From an uncultured Pelagimonas sp. (lineage in GTDB: Bacteria; Pseudomonadota; Alphaproteobacteria; Rhodobacterales; Rhodobacteraceae): DNA of 64,000 bases. Below are positions 17,435 to 25,620 of the stretch, piece by piece. A program made the position numbers and the translations under genes. The stretch lies in NCBI RefSeq assembly GCF_947498515.1, contig NZ_CANMKO010000001.1, positions 62,001-126,000 on the forward strand, in the 5' to 3' direction. Position 1 is the stretch's first letter, and each line of letters begins with the position of its first letter. The notes under the pieces were generated by a model, which worked only from the letters and a program-made list of their open reading frames with translations, was not told the DNA's origin and ran no database searches.

Positions 17435-18322
17435 TTACAGGCGTACACCCTCGCGCTGCAGCCGTTCGCGCAGCACATCTATTTCAATCGCCAAATCGGC
17501 GTTATTATCTAAAAGAAGCGTCTCGGTCTTCTTGCCAAAACTTTCTTCCAAATCGGTCAAAAGCATCATGAAATCGCTGCGCGCCTGACGGTCTTCATTG
17601 CGCGCATAGATATCGGAAAACTTAACCGCCGCGTCCTTGGCACCCATTAGATAAACGCCGAGATACTTCTTGGCGGCGGTCAGGTCGCGCGGATCTTCTT
17701 CGACGGTCCGGATCATTTCACGGACCTTGATTTGGAACCGCTCAACACGGGCTTCGACCTTGCGATCACCGGCGCGTTTAACGGCGTCGGTCATCGCATC
17801 AAGATGGGCCTCGGCCTCATCCACAACGCGCGCAACACGGTCTTGCTGAAAGGTGTCGATGCCTTCCATGCCCTTGTCTTTGAGCGGGTCAAGGCCAAAG
17901 GCCCCTAGGTGCAACACGCCAGCGGCGCTGCCAAAGATCATCGGCGCAACAATGCCGGGTTCGGTACTATAAGCGGCAATGGCGGCCCCGATGCCGGTTA
18001 GAACCGCAGCGGCAATTTTGCGCGGAAATCCGGGGCGACGGGCCACTTTGCGTTCGTTATAGGCGGCTTCGGCCTCCAAACCTTCGCGCAAAAGCCACGC
18101 CCCAAGGATCAACGCGCCCGCGCCAACAAGGCCGACAGCCAAGCCAACGGCCCCGTCGTTGATCGACGTCGCAGCCAAAATGATCGGCGGAATGAACATC
18201 ACGTTCGACCGCGCCCCAACCGGGCTTACCTTGGCTTTGTGATACGCGCCCTTGGCTGGCACGTCATCTATAGGATCGTCTGATCCGTCGGGGCTAAATT
18301 GCCCACCAAATCGTTGTGCCAT
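17435..18322 (-). CDS. XpaC-family membrane protein (copy 1)
   Basis: This 295-aa protein has two hydrophobic regions in the first half: VMFIPPIILAATSINDGAVG to LGAWLL (about 41-80) and IAAAVLTGIGAAIAAY to GIVAPMIFGSAAGV (about 105-135). A helical cytoplasmic C-terminal half contains FGLDPLKDKG and EEDPRDLTAAKKYLG. The family is named from '5-bromo-4-chloroindolyl phosphate hydrolysis', but the enzyme role is doubtful; pairing with TelA is the robust fact. The start ATG is one base after the stop of a 29-codon frame (TGA-A-ATG), and its GGGGG ribosome binding site lies inside that frame, so translation is probably coupled. Confidence 0.85.
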   Translation of the reverse strand: MAQRFGGQFSPDGSDDPIDDVPAKGAYHKAKVSPVGARSNVMFIPPIILAATSINDGAVGLAVGLVGAGALILGAWLLREGLEAEAAYNERKVARRPGFPRKIAAAVLTGIGAAIAAYSTEPGIVAPMIFGSAAGVLHLGAFGLDPLKDKGMEGIDTFQQDRVARVVDEAEAHLDAMTDAVKRAGDRKVEARVERFQIKVREMIRTVEEDPRDLTAAKKYLGVYLMGAKDAAVKFSDIYARNEDRQARSDFMMLLTDLEESFGKKTETLLLDNNADLAIEIDVLRERLQREGVRL

Positions 18323-18323
18323 T

Positions 18324-18413
18324 TCAAAGGCCCCCTAGCCAGCCAGTGGAGAGGCCGAACAAGAGGACGATCAACAAAATATAACTAAGCTTTTGCAAGC
18401 CGCTTCCGGACAT
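18324..18413 (-). CDS. 29-aa single-span membrane microprotein
   Basis: The frame ATG (18413) to TGA (18324) encodes 29 aa. It starts MSGSGLQKL, continues with a hydrophobic core (YILLIVLLFGLSTGWLG) and ends GL, enough for one membrane helix. A CCGGGGGG purine-rich site lies four bases before the ATG, and the stop is one base from the XpaC copy 1 start. Hydrophobicity, ribosome binding site and coupling support a real gene. I know no named family for it. It may be a small subunit of the XpaC/TelA membrane complex. Confidence 0.6.
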   Translation of the reverse strand: MSGSGLQKLSYILLIVLLFGLSTGWLGGL

Positions 18414-18509
18414 GGAACCCCCCGGTTGTGTCTGGTTTCGCCTTGTAACTTAGGGATAAAGTATCGTGCTTGCTAGGGGGAACTGGCCCGTTTGAGCGTC
18501 AGACCGGCA

Positions 18510-19340
18510 TCACGCCGCCGATTCTCGGGGCATCCTGTCCAAAAGAAGGTCAGCTTCGAGATCAAATGCATCGCGGCCGCTTCGTTGACTGCCTTCGCGA
18601 GCATGGGTTTCAAAGCTTTCGCTGAGAACATCCAGCTTGAGGATAAAACGCTTGCGCGCGAAGAGATAGTTATCCTCATGCCACGACCTTTCTAGGCGGT
18701 CCGTTTCAGCCCGCAAAATTTCAGTGAATTTGGTCACCAATTTGCTGATTCTGGCTAGGTCTCGTGGATCGGTTCCAAAGCTGCGCATGAGGCCCATAAC
18801 CATGGCACGTGTTGCATCCGCCTTGAGGGTCAAATCGGCGTCGTCCAAATGCGCAATGCGATCGGTGATTTGCGACAAGCTATCATCGGCTTGATCCCAA
18901 GCATGTTCGGCGGCGATCCGATTGAGAAGTTCAGGGTTGTCGGCCCCTTTGTCCGCCAATGGATCCACGCCAAAGGCGGTCAAGCTTAGGCCCGTTGCGA
19001 CCAAACCGACAAAGGACGGTGCAACGAGTGTTGGGAAATGATGTCCGGCAAGGATGAACACGACAATGCCAATCAAGGCAGAGCCGATAACTTTGCGCGG
19101 GAGTTTCGGGGCCGTTGCGACCTGTGCCAAATCATAAGCCCGTTGAAGTTCCTGACCGCGGGAAATCAGCCGTAAAGCCACAGAGAACAGGCCCATTTCA
19201 AGCAACGCCGTGGCAACACCGCTCAGAGACCCCTGGAATATCCATAAAACAAGGGGAAACGCCGCCAAAAACATGACGTTTAGGCCGGAATCAAAGACTG
19301 GCGCATCAGATGGGCGCTGGTGTCGTCTCAAATCACGCAT
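18510..19340 (-). CDS. XpaC-family membrane protein (copy 2, diverged paralogue)
   Basis: This 276-aa protein is laid out like copy 1: two hydrophobic regions (NVMFLAAFPLVLWIF and VIGSALIGIVVFILAG), then FGVDPLADKG and a helical region with GTDPRDLARISKLVTKF. The shared FGxDPLxDKG and DPRDL motifs show the two are paralogues. I place the start at 19340 because GGAGGG lies four bases before that ATG. Upstream in-frame starts exist at 19352, overlapping the stop of the preceding small gene as TGATG, and at 19385. The C-terminal part is shorter and less acidic than in copy 1. Confidence 0.78.
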   Translation of the reverse strand: MRDLRRHQRPSDAPVFDSGLNVMFLAAFPLVLWIFQGSLSGVATALLEMGLFSVALRLISRGQELQRAYDLAQVATAPKLPRKVIGSALIGIVVFILAGHHFPTLVAPSFVGLVATGLSLTAFGVDPLADKGADNPELLNRIAAEHAWDQADDSLSQITDRIAHLDDADLTLKADATRAMVMGLMRSFGTDPRDLARISKLVTKFTEILRAETDRLERSWHEDNYLFARKRFILKLDVLSESFETHAREGSQRSGRDAFDLEADLLLDRMPRESAA

Positions 19341-19351
19341 AAAACCCTCCA

Positions 19352-19555
19352 TCAAAAACAGCTCAGGGCGAAGATCATGAACCACAAGGCAGCAAAGGCC
19401 AAACGTGGCATGAGCTGTCCTTCTGAATGGGCGCGAAACGTCGAATGGGCCAGCGCGTCATAGGTGTCGCGCGCGAGCATCCGAAGATTGCCGAGGATCA
19501 GAAACAGTGTGGCGAGCAGAGTCGCAAGGGCAAGAACTGTGGTCAACATACCCAT
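19352..19555 (-). CDS. 67-aa small membrane protein at the head of the XpaC/TelA operon
   Basis: This frame starts MGMLTTVLALATLLATLFLILGN-like and has two hydrophobic segments (about 3-22 and 50-66). Between them is a short loop containing RDTYDALAHSTFRAHSEG. Its stop overlaps an in-frame ATG of XpaC copy 2 by TGATG, and the same strand continues through the operon. The ribosome binding site is weak (GAG only). I do not recognise a family. Hydrophobic pattern and position make it probable that it is real and belongs with the membrane proteins downstream. Confidence 0.6.
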   Translation of the reverse strand: MGMLTTVLALATLLATLFLILGNLRMLARDTYDALAHSTFRAHSEGQLMPRLAFAALWFMIFALSCF

Positions 19556-19624
19556 AGTGATGCGCTCGAATCCGGGCGAAATCTGGGCAGGATACGGGTA
19601 ACTTCGAGAAACGTTAATCCGAGC

Positions 19625-20494
19625 TTAACGGCTTCGCTTTGGACGTGTGGCCTTGCCTTTGGGCGCTTTTGCGTTTGGTTTGAAGGTTTTAGGTCTTGCT
19701 GTGGTGCTTGGCTTGCGGGTGCGGGATACGGCGCGTTTGGCCGTTCCTGTGGGTTGCTCGGTGGCAAGCCCCAATTGGTCACGCACAATCTTGCGCCGCA
19801 CTTCTTCAACGGCCCCATCCTTGAGCTGGCCAAGTTGGAAAGGACCATACGAGATGCGGATCAAACGGTTCACGTACAACCCAATGTCATTCATCGCGCG
19901 GCGGATTTCGCGGTTTTTTCCCTCGCGGAGGCCGACCGTTAGCCAAGCGTTGGCCCCTTGCTGGCGGTCGATTGTGACGGTCATCGGCTGAAAGCGCTGA
20001 CCATCGACGACAATCCCCTTGCGAAGCGGTTCCAGAACCTCATCCGTTGGGCGGCCATTTATCCGGACACGATACCGACGCAACCAGCCGGTCGACGGCA
20101 GCTCGAGCTTGCGTTTCACCCCGCCGTCATTGGTCAGCAACAGCAACCCTTCGGAATTCAGGTCAAGACGGCCAACGCTCATGACGCGGGGCATGTCTTC
20201 GGGCAGGTCGTCATAAATCGTCGGGCGGCCCTGTTCGTCTTTGGTTGTTGTCACCAAACCGGTGGGTTTGTGATACAGCCACAGGCGCGGTTCTTCGGGT
20301 TCCGCCAACTCGTTGCCATCGACAACAATGCGATCGGCTTCGGTGACGTTTAGGGCCGCGCGGGTGATCACCTCGCCGTTGACCTCCACCAACCCGGCTT
20401 CGATCATCTTTTCGGCGTCACGGCGGCTGGCAATACCGGCGCGGGCGATAACCTTGGCGATACGGTCGCCCTTTGGGGTGTCGGAAGCTGTCAT
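19625..20494 (-). CDS. rluB: RluB-type rRNA pseudouridine synthase
   Basis: The protein is 289 aa. An S4 RNA-binding domain (about 8-60, AKVIARAGIASRRDAEKMI) is followed by the RsuA/RluB catalytic domain with GRLDLNSEGLLLLTNDG, where the Asp of GRLD is the catalytic residue, and GKNREIRRAM. The C-terminal 45 residues are a basic low-complexity tail, as in many RluB proteins. The predicted product modifies a uridine in helix 89 of 23S rRNA. I chose the ATG at 20494, although an upstream ATG at 20524 is possible. It is divergent from tadA with 75 bases between. Confidence 0.85.
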   Translation of the reverse strand: MTASDTPKGDRIAKVIARAGIASRRDAEKMIEAGLVEVNGEVITRAALNVTEADRIVVDGNELAEPEEPRLWLYHKPTGLVTTTKDEQGRPTIYDDLPEDMPRVMSVGRLDLNSEGLLLLTNDGGVKRKLELPSTGWLRRYRVRINGRPTDEVLEPLRKGIVVDGQRFQPMTVTIDRQQGANAWLTVGLREGKNREIRRAMNDIGLYVNRLIRISYGPFQLGQLKDGAVEEVRRKIVRDQLGLATEQPTGTAKRAVSRTRKPSTTARPKTFKPNAKAPKGKATRPKRSR

Positions 20495-20569
20495 GTCTAG
20501 CAGTCTCTGGCGAATTGGGATCAAGGCAACACGACTAGCCCATTTGCGTGGCAGAGGCTATAGGGCGTC

Positions 20570-21022
20570 ATGACCTTTCGTAGCTATATGGATATCGCGC
20601 TGTCAGAGGCGCGCGCCGCCGCCGCCCGGGGTGAAGTCCCTGTTGGGGCTGTTGTTGTTGATCCATCTGGGGGCGTCATTGCCAAAGCCGGAAATCGCAC
20701 CCGTGAAATGAATGATCCAACCGCCCATGCCGAAGTTTTGGCGATCCGCGCGGCCTGTTCTGTGTTGGGCGCTGAACGCCTTCCGGGGCATGATCTCTAT
20801 GTGACGCTAGAACCCTGTCCGATGTGCGCCGGGGCAATCTCCTTTGCGCGGATCGGGCGGCTTTACTATGGCGCGGGCGATCCGAAATCAGGTGGCGTGG
20901 CCCAAGGTGCGCGGGTGTTTGACCATCCGCAATGTCACCATATACCCGAGATTTATGACGGCATTGCCGCGCAAGATGCGGCGGATCTATTGAAAGACTT
21001 TTTTGCGGAGCGCCGACTATGA
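20570..21022 (+). CDS. tadA: tRNA adenosine(34) deaminase TadA
   Basis: This 150-aa protein has the cytidine/deoxycytidylate deaminase zinc site: HAE at 53-55 (His as zinc ligand, Glu as proton shuttle) and PCPMC at 82-86. The substrate segment around DPKSGGV follows. It converts A34 to inosine in tRNA-Arg(ACG), an essential wobble modification. It overlaps the next gene by ATGA, so the two are cotranscribed and both act in RNA modification. Confidence 0.93.
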   Translation: MTFRSYMDIALSEARAAAARGEVPVGAVVVDPSGGVIAKAGNRTREMNDPTAHAEVLAIRAACSVLGAERLPGHDLYVTLEPCPMCAGAISFARIGRLYYGAGDPKSGGVAQGARVFDHPQCHHIPEIYDGIAAQDAADLLKDFFAERRL

Positions 21023-21561
21023 CCGTCATTTTGTTCAACAAACCCTTTGGTGTGTTGTCGCAGTTCACCGACAAGGGGACCGAGGGCAGCCAGCGTGAAA
21101 CTCTGTCGAATTACATTGATGTGCCGGGGGTTTACCCGGCGGGCCGTTTGGATCGGGATAGTGAAGGCTTGATGGTTCTAACCGATGATGGCCAACTGCA
21201 GGCCAAGATTGCCCACCCGAAATTCAAAAAGCCCAAAACCTATCTGGTTCAGGTCGAGGGGGAACCCTCGGACAGCCAAATCGCGGCGCTGTGCAAGGGG
21301 GTTGAGCTTAAAGATGGGCTGACACGGCCAGCGAAAGCCGAACGAATTGATCCGCCTGATCTCTGGCCGCGCACTCCACCGGTACGGTTTCGCAAAACGG
21401 TGCCGGATGCATGGCTGTCCTTGACAATTACCGAAGGGCGCAACCGTCAGGTGCGGCGGATGACAGCCCATGTCGGGCTGCCGTGCCTGCGTTTGGTGCG
21501 CTGGTCCGTGGGCGATTGGAGCCTAGACGGTTTGGCCACAGGGGCATGGCGCAAGGCGTAA
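21019..21561 (+). CDS. rluE: RluE-type 23S rRNA pseudouridine synthase
   Basis: This compact 180-aa enzyme begins directly with the catalytic domain ([16 protein letters not shown]), with no S4 domain, as in RluE. The motif [18 protein letters not shown] holds the catalytic Asp, and [15 protein letters not shown] is the second conserved block. It should form a single pseudouridine in 23S rRNA. The start overlaps the tadA stop by four bases (ATGA). A paired palindrome follows its stop at the junction with hemF. Confidence 0.85.
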   Translation: MTVILFNKPFGVLSQFTDKGTEGSQRETLSNYIDVPGVYPAGRLDRDSEGLMVLTDDGQLQAKIAHPKFKKPKTYLVQVEGEPSDSQIAALCKGVELKDGLTRPAKAERIDPPDLWPRTPPVRFRKTVPDAWLSLTITEGRNRQVRRMTAHVGLPCLRLVRWSVGDWSLDGLATGAWRKA

Positions 21562-21569
21562 GCGCACCC

Positions 21570-21613
21570 AAATCTTTTGCAAAAGATTTGCAAATTCCGT
21601 GCACGGAATTTGG
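21570..21613. repeat. Paired-palindrome element, copy B
   Basis: The perfect palindrome AAATCTTTTGCAAAAGATTT (21570-21589), a GC linker and the perfect palindrome AAATTCCGTGCACGGAATTT (21592-21611) are followed by GG. Lengths and spacing are identical to copy A at 11765, and CCC precedes both. It lies between convergent rluE and hemF. Confidence 0.85.
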
Positions 21614-21620
21614 ACCCGCG

Positions 21621-22511
21621 TCACACCCATTTCGCCAATGGGGGCAAGCTCATCAACACTGCGTTGGCGTCGTGCCCCGTCGCCAAGCCAAATTTAGTGC
21701 CGCGATCATAGACAAGATTGTATTCGGCATAGAGGCCGCGATGCACCAATTGCGCGTCTTTCTCAGCCTCTCCAAACGCATCCACACGGCGTTTTTCAAC
21801 CAATGGCACATAGGCCGGAAGGAAGGCGCGACCGATGTCTTGGGTGAGCGCAAAGTCGGCCTCCCAATCGCCAGTATTGCGATCATCCATAAAAATCCCA
21901 CCAACCCCACGGGCGCGATTGCGGTGTGGGATGTAAAAATACTCATCGGCCCATTTTTTGAGCTCGGGATAAAGGCTTTCACCATGTGGATCGAGATGAG
22001 CTTGTTGGGTGGCATGAAAATGCGCGGTGTCCTCGTCATATTCTAGGCAGGGGTTAAGGTCCGATCCGCCCCCAAACCACCAGGCATTTGGCGTCCAAAA
22101 CATCCGGGTGTTCATATGAACCGCCGGGCAATGCGGGTTTTGCATATGGGCAACCAAGCTGATGCCCGAGGCCCAAAAGCGCGGGTCTTTTTCGATACCG
22201 GGAACACCGCGTGCCGCCATGGATTTTTGCGCCGCGTCGCCCAAGGTGCCGAAAACGGCCGACACGTTGACCCCGACTTTCTCAAAAACACGGCCACCGC
22301 GCATAACGCTCATCAAGCCGCCACCGGCATCCGACCCGTCATCAGAGTGGCGCTTGGTTTCGCTCACGTCAAAGCGACCAGCCGGTTGATCGGCAAAGGG
22401 GCCGGTGTCGTGGCTGTCTTCCAAGCCTTCAAACGCGGCAACAATCTCGTCGCGCAGGCTGCGAAACCAGCCGCTGGCGCGGGCTTTCTCGTCGGCAAAA
22501 ATTTCGGTCAT
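21621..22511 (-). CDS. hemF: Oxygen-dependent coproporphyrinogen III oxidase
   Basis: This 296-aa protein has HemF hallmarks: VGVNVSAVFG-like (KVGVNVSAVFGTL), HMNTRMF, WWFGGGSDLNPC and YNLVYDRGTKFGL. It uses O2 to decarboxylate coproporphyrinogen III to protoporphyrinogen IX in heme and chlorophyll synthesis. I chose the ATG at 22511 because AGGGAG lies six bases before it; the ATG at 22517 abuts that site and the far upstream one at 22604 would overlap the SDR gene. hemC and hemE are elsewhere in this window (31-33 kb), so heme genes are scattered. Confidence 0.93.
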   Translation of the reverse strand: MTEIFADEKARASGWFRSLRDEIVAAFEGLEDSHDTGPFADQPAGRFDVSETKRHSDDGSDAGGGLMSVMRGGRVFEKVGVNVSAVFGTLGDAAQKSMAARGVPGIEKDPRFWASGISLVAHMQNPHCPAVHMNTRMFWTPNAWWFGGGSDLNPCLEYDEDTAHFHATQQAHLDPHGESLYPELKKWADEYFYIPHRNRARGVGGIFMDDRNTGDWEADFALTQDIGRAFLPAYVPLVEKRRVDAFGEAEKDAQLVHRGLYAEYNLVYDRGTKFGLATGHDANAVLMSLPPLAKWV

Positions 22512-22557
22512 GGTCATCTCCCTGTCGGCGGTTGTGTAAACCGACAGAGGGTAAGCA

Positions 22558-23358
22558 TCAATGTGCCGGGGCTGCGACAGGATCGAGCAGGGTGCGCCCG
22601 CCATCGATGGTCATAATCTGCCCGGTCATGAAACTTGAGCCTTCGCAGGCCAGAAACTGCACAGCTTCGGCAAGTTCCTCGGGGGCGGCGATGCGGCCGA
22701 GCGGCGTGTGTTGTTCAATGTCGGCGCGATAGTCATTGTGTTCTTTGAGAATGCCGCGCAAACTTGCGGACATCACCGACCCAAAGGCCACGGCATTGAC
22801 GCGAATACGTTCGGGTGCGAGGGCAACCGCCATCGACCGGGTCATTTGATCCAATGCGGCGCAGGATACGGAGTAACCGAGCAATTCAGGGTGCGTCCGA
22901 CGCGCGGCGATAGACGACAGGTTAATAATTGAGCCCACTTGCCCTTCATCCTGCCCTTCGGCCTGTTTGATCATCCGTTTGGCGACCAATTGGCTAAGGC
23001 GGAGCGATGTCATCAGGTTCTGGGACAACATTTGCTCAACCGACCCATCGTCAAAATCAAGCGGAGATGATTGCATCGTCTGACGGGAGCCATTGACCAG
23101 AATATCTACCCGATCAAAGGCGTCCAATGTGGCCGAGAGCAGGTTAGCCATGGTTAGACGTTCGCGTAAATCGCCCGCAAAATAGCGCATATTGCCATCT
23201 TCTTGCGTTGTGCCGCATTCCTTGACGAGACTGTCTTCGTCCATATCCGCGAACATGACATTTGCGCCCTTGTCGACGAAATGCCGCGCAATCGCCAGAC
23301 CAACGCCGTTGGCAGAGCCTGTGACGATCGCCGTTTTGCCTTCGATGGAAAAACCCAT
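22558..23358 (-). CDS. SDR-family protein lacking the catalytic lysine
   Basis: This 266-aa Rossmann protein has the cofactor motif TGSANGVG (13-20) and SDR-like strands through VNAVAFGSV and TGQIMTIDGG. The active site is abnormal. The usual YxxxK reads YSVSC at 162-166, so the lysine is a cysteine, and the usual NNAG reads NGSR at 89-92. The codons are clean, so this is not a sequencing artefact visible here. It may bind NAD(P) without normal SDR chemistry. It lies 46 bases before hemF on the same strand and may be cotranscribed with it. Substrate unknown. Confidence 0.78.
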   Translation of the reverse strand: MGFSIEGKTAIVTGSANGVGLAIARHFVDKGANVMFADMDEDSLVKECGTTQEDGNMRYFAGDLRERLTMANLLSATLDAFDRVDILVNGSRQTMQSSPLDFDDGSVEQMLSQNLMTSLRLSQLVAKRMIKQAEGQDEGQVGSIINLSSIAARRTHPELLGYSVSCAALDQMTRSMAVALAPERIRVNAVAFGSVMSASLRGILKEHNDYRADIEQHTPLGRIAAPEELAEAVQFLACEGSSFMTGQIMTIDGGRTLLDPVAAPAH

Positions 23359-23396
23359 AAGAGACTCCTTCGCCTATGCGGCGACGTTAGCCGAAC

Positions 23397-24383
23397 TCAT
23401 CGTCGTGTGCGAGAGGGGCGGGATGCATGTAGAATTTTGAATTTTGAATTCCCGGCAATTTCGCTGACATCGCGAAAATGGGCTTCCAAGGTTGCCTCAT
23501 AGGGCAGGTGGCGGTTCGCAACCATCCACAGTTGACCATGGGCAGGCAAAAGGCGCGCGGCGCTGGTGATAAAGGCCTGCCCAAGGTTTGGGTCACCTTT
23601 GCGTCCGGTGTGAAAAGGCGGGTTCATAATAACCCCGTCCAATGTTCCGGCGGCCTTCCACGTTGTGGCATCATGCCAATGGAAATCTGCGCGGGTATCG
23701 GTGACGTTGGCCTTGGCACAGGTCAAAGCAGTTTGGTCCGCCTCGACAAGATGCAGCGTTTTAACGCCATCTCGCTTGAGAATCTCACGCGAGAGCCAAC
23801 CCCAGCCAGCGCCAAGATCGGCAAAGTTCCCTTTGAGCGTTTTTGGAAGAGCATCGGCAAGCGCCTTAGACGCAGGATCGGACCCGGCTGCGGAAAACAC
23901 ACCCGGTGCGGTAAAATCACCCTCGGCATTGCGGCTCATCTCTGGCGCAAGCCAATCGTCCAACGCACCCGAGGCTTGAAACCAAAGACAGCGACCATGG
24001 GCTTTGGCCACATTGCCAAGCAAGGTCACTTTCTTTTTCAACGCCTTGGCGATCGGGTCAATCCCGTCGGTCTTTGCCCCGGAGATCACCACCAAACCCC
24101 CTGGCGTTGCCTGCGCGGCTTGCGCAATTCGGACCTGCGCCAAGGCGCGCACCCGAGGCAATGTCACAACGGATGTGGCATAGGGGCCTTTGGGCTCGGT
24201 TCCGGTGGCAACACGTTTTTCCCAAGTAGTGAACTCAGGGTGAAACCGTTGGATAACCTCAACCTGTTGGGGATCAAGATCACCCAGACCATCGGCAATC
24301 AACGCGCCAAACAGCGCAATTTTCCCGTCAGGCAGGGTCAGACCCGCCGAAGACGTGGCGTAGGAGAGGCGATCCATGCTCAT
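23397..24383 (-). CDS. RsmC-like class I methyltransferase
   Basis: This 328-aa protein has the double-domain layout of RsmC/RlmG enzymes: an N-terminal degenerate half and a C-terminal SAM domain with FADLGAGWGWLSREIL, and IMNPPFHTGR. The NPPF motif places the target base amino group. The likely substrate is a guanine of 16S rRNA (G1207 by analogy), but RlmG-type activity on 23S rRNA cannot be ruled out. Two close ATG codons (24383 and 24377) are possible starts, neither with a strong ribosome binding site. It lies between SDR/hemF and clpS on the same strand. Confidence 0.8.
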   Translation of the reverse strand: MSMDRLSYATSSAGLTLPDGKIALFGALIADGLGDLDPQQVEVIQRFHPEFTTWEKRVATGTEPKGPYATSVVTLPRVRALAQVRIAQAAQATPGGLVVISGAKTDGIDPIAKALKKKVTLLGNVAKAHGRCLWFQASGALDDWLAPEMSRNAEGDFTAPGVFSAAGSDPASKALADALPKTLKGNFADLGAGWGWLSREILKRDGVKTLHLVEADQTALTCAKANVTDTRADFHWHDATTWKAAGTLDGVIMNPPFHTGRKGDPNLGQAFITSAARLLPAHGQLWMVANRHLPYEATLEAHFRDVSEIAGNSKFKILHASRPSRTRR

Positions 24384-24404
24384 CTCAGAACGGCCCTCGC
24401 GGAC

Positions 24405-24776
24405 CTATTCCTTTTCCATGGTGCATTGGAGGGGGTGCTGATTTTGGCGGGCAAAATCCATCACCTGGCTCACTTTGGTTTCAGCGATCTCATGGGAAAA
24501 GACACCCACAACCGCCAGACCCTTTTTGTGAACCGTCAACATGACCTCAAATGCTTGGGCATGGGTCATGCCGAAAAAGCGTTCTAAAACGTGAACGACA
24601 AACTCCATCGGCGTGTAATCGTCGTTCAACAGCATCACCTTGTACAATGGTGGCCGTTTGGTTTTTGGCCGTGTCTGCACAGCAATACCGGCATTCCCTT
24701 CGCCATCATCCGGCCCATTTGGGTCGGTCATGGTGAAATTCTGGGCGAGCGTCCGGAAGTTCAGGGTGTTTGTCAT
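24405..24776 (-). CDS. clpS: ATP-dependent Clp protease adaptor ClpS
   Basis: This 123-aa protein has the ClpS core: [20 protein letters not shown], with the ND pair and Met that line the N-degron pocket, then [19 protein letters not shown] and [20 protein letters not shown]. It delivers N-end-rule substrates to ClpAP. The start is uncertain: the ATG at 24731 would give 108 aa, nearer the usual length, and neither start has a clear ribosome binding site. It is divergent from a HAD phosphatase, with about 93 bases between. Confidence 0.93.
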   Translation of the reverse strand: MTNTLNFRTLAQNFTMTDPNGPDDGEGNAGIAVQTRPKTKRPPLYKVMLLNDDYTPMEFVVHVLERFFGMTHAQAFEVMLTVHKKGLAVVGVFSHEIAETKVSQVMDFARQNQHPLQCTMEKE

Positions 24777-24869
24777 CAGCTGCGTGCTTTGCCTTCATAC
24801 GGTTAGCCCGGTTATATAACCTGTCTGACCGCGACGAAAAGGGGGCGCGGGAAAGCTAAGAGGTGAAAG

Positions 24870-25565
24870 GTGAAGAAATTACGTACAATTGGCTTCGATG
24901 CCGACGATACGCTTTGGCATAACGAGCGTTTTTTCCATCTAACCCAACAGCGATTCGCGGAGTTGTTAAGGGATTACGCAGAGCCCGAGCATCTAGATGC
25001 CCGTCTTCTCGATGCAGAGCGGCGCAACATTGGCCACTATGGGTTTGGGGTAAAAGGGTTCACGCTCTCGATGATTGAAACAGCAATTGATGTCACCGAT
25101 GGCAAGGTGCCGGCGTCGGTTATCTCACAATTGTTGGAGGCAGGGCGCGACATGCTGGATCACCCGATGGAGATTTTGCCCCATGCCCGTGAGGCCGTTG
25201 AGGCGGTTTGCGGCGGGCATCATCTGGTTTTGATCACCAAGGGGGATTTGTTGCATCAGGAACGAAAGCTCGCGCAATCGGGATTGGGGGAGCTATTCGA
25301 TGCGGTCGAAATTGTCTCGGACAAGGTGCCCGCCACCTATGCGCGGATTTTTGAAACCAAACCCGGCGGTGCCGAGGCGGCGATGATGGTCGGTAATTCG
25401 ATGAAGTCTGATGTGCGCCCGGCAATCGAGATCGGCAGCTGGGGCGTTTTTGTTCCCCATGATCTGGCTTGGGATCTTGAGCATGCGGAACCGCCGCTAT
25501 CACCGCGGTTTCACACTCTCAATAACTTATCGGAATTGGCCGATTTGGTCGCGCAAATTGGCTGA
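24870..25565 (+). CDS. HAD-family hydrolase
   Basis: This 231-aa protein has all four HAD motifs: FDADDTLW (motif I nucleophile Asp), LITKG (motif II Thr), the lysine region around FETKPGG, and GNSMKSD (motif IV acids). The helical cap between motifs I and II (about 20-95) fits a small-molecule phosphatase of the YjjG or phosphoglycolate type; the substrate is not readable. The start is GTG, preceded by AGAGGTGAAAG. It is divergent from clpS. Confidence 0.85.
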   Translation: MKKLRTIGFDADDTLWHNERFFHLTQQRFAELLRDYAEPEHLDARLLDAERRNIGHYGFGVKGFTLSMIETAIDVTDGKVPASVISQLLEAGRDMLDHPMEILPHAREAVEAVCGGHHLVLITKGDLLHQERKLAQSGLGELFDAVEIVSDKVPATYARIFETKPGGAEAAMMVGNSMKSDVRPAIEIGSWGVFVPHDLAWDLEHAEPPLSPRFHTLNNLSELADLVAQIG

Positions 25566-25570
25566 AAATT

Positions 25571-25620
25571 TGTCGCCACATTTTTGCCTTAATTCGTCAC
25601 AATTGCGCCTTAATGGCCGG
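25571..25620. promoter_or_regulatory. Helically phased GCC array upstream of the dacA-type gene
   Basis: (T)GCC-type motifs start at 25575, 25586, 25596 (as GTC), 25607 and 25616, that is every 9-11 bases, with A/T-rich spacers. It shares the 11-mer TCGCCACATTT with the region upstream of 40014. It lies just after the HAD gene, about 180-230 bases before the carboxypeptidase start. Confidence 0.4.
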
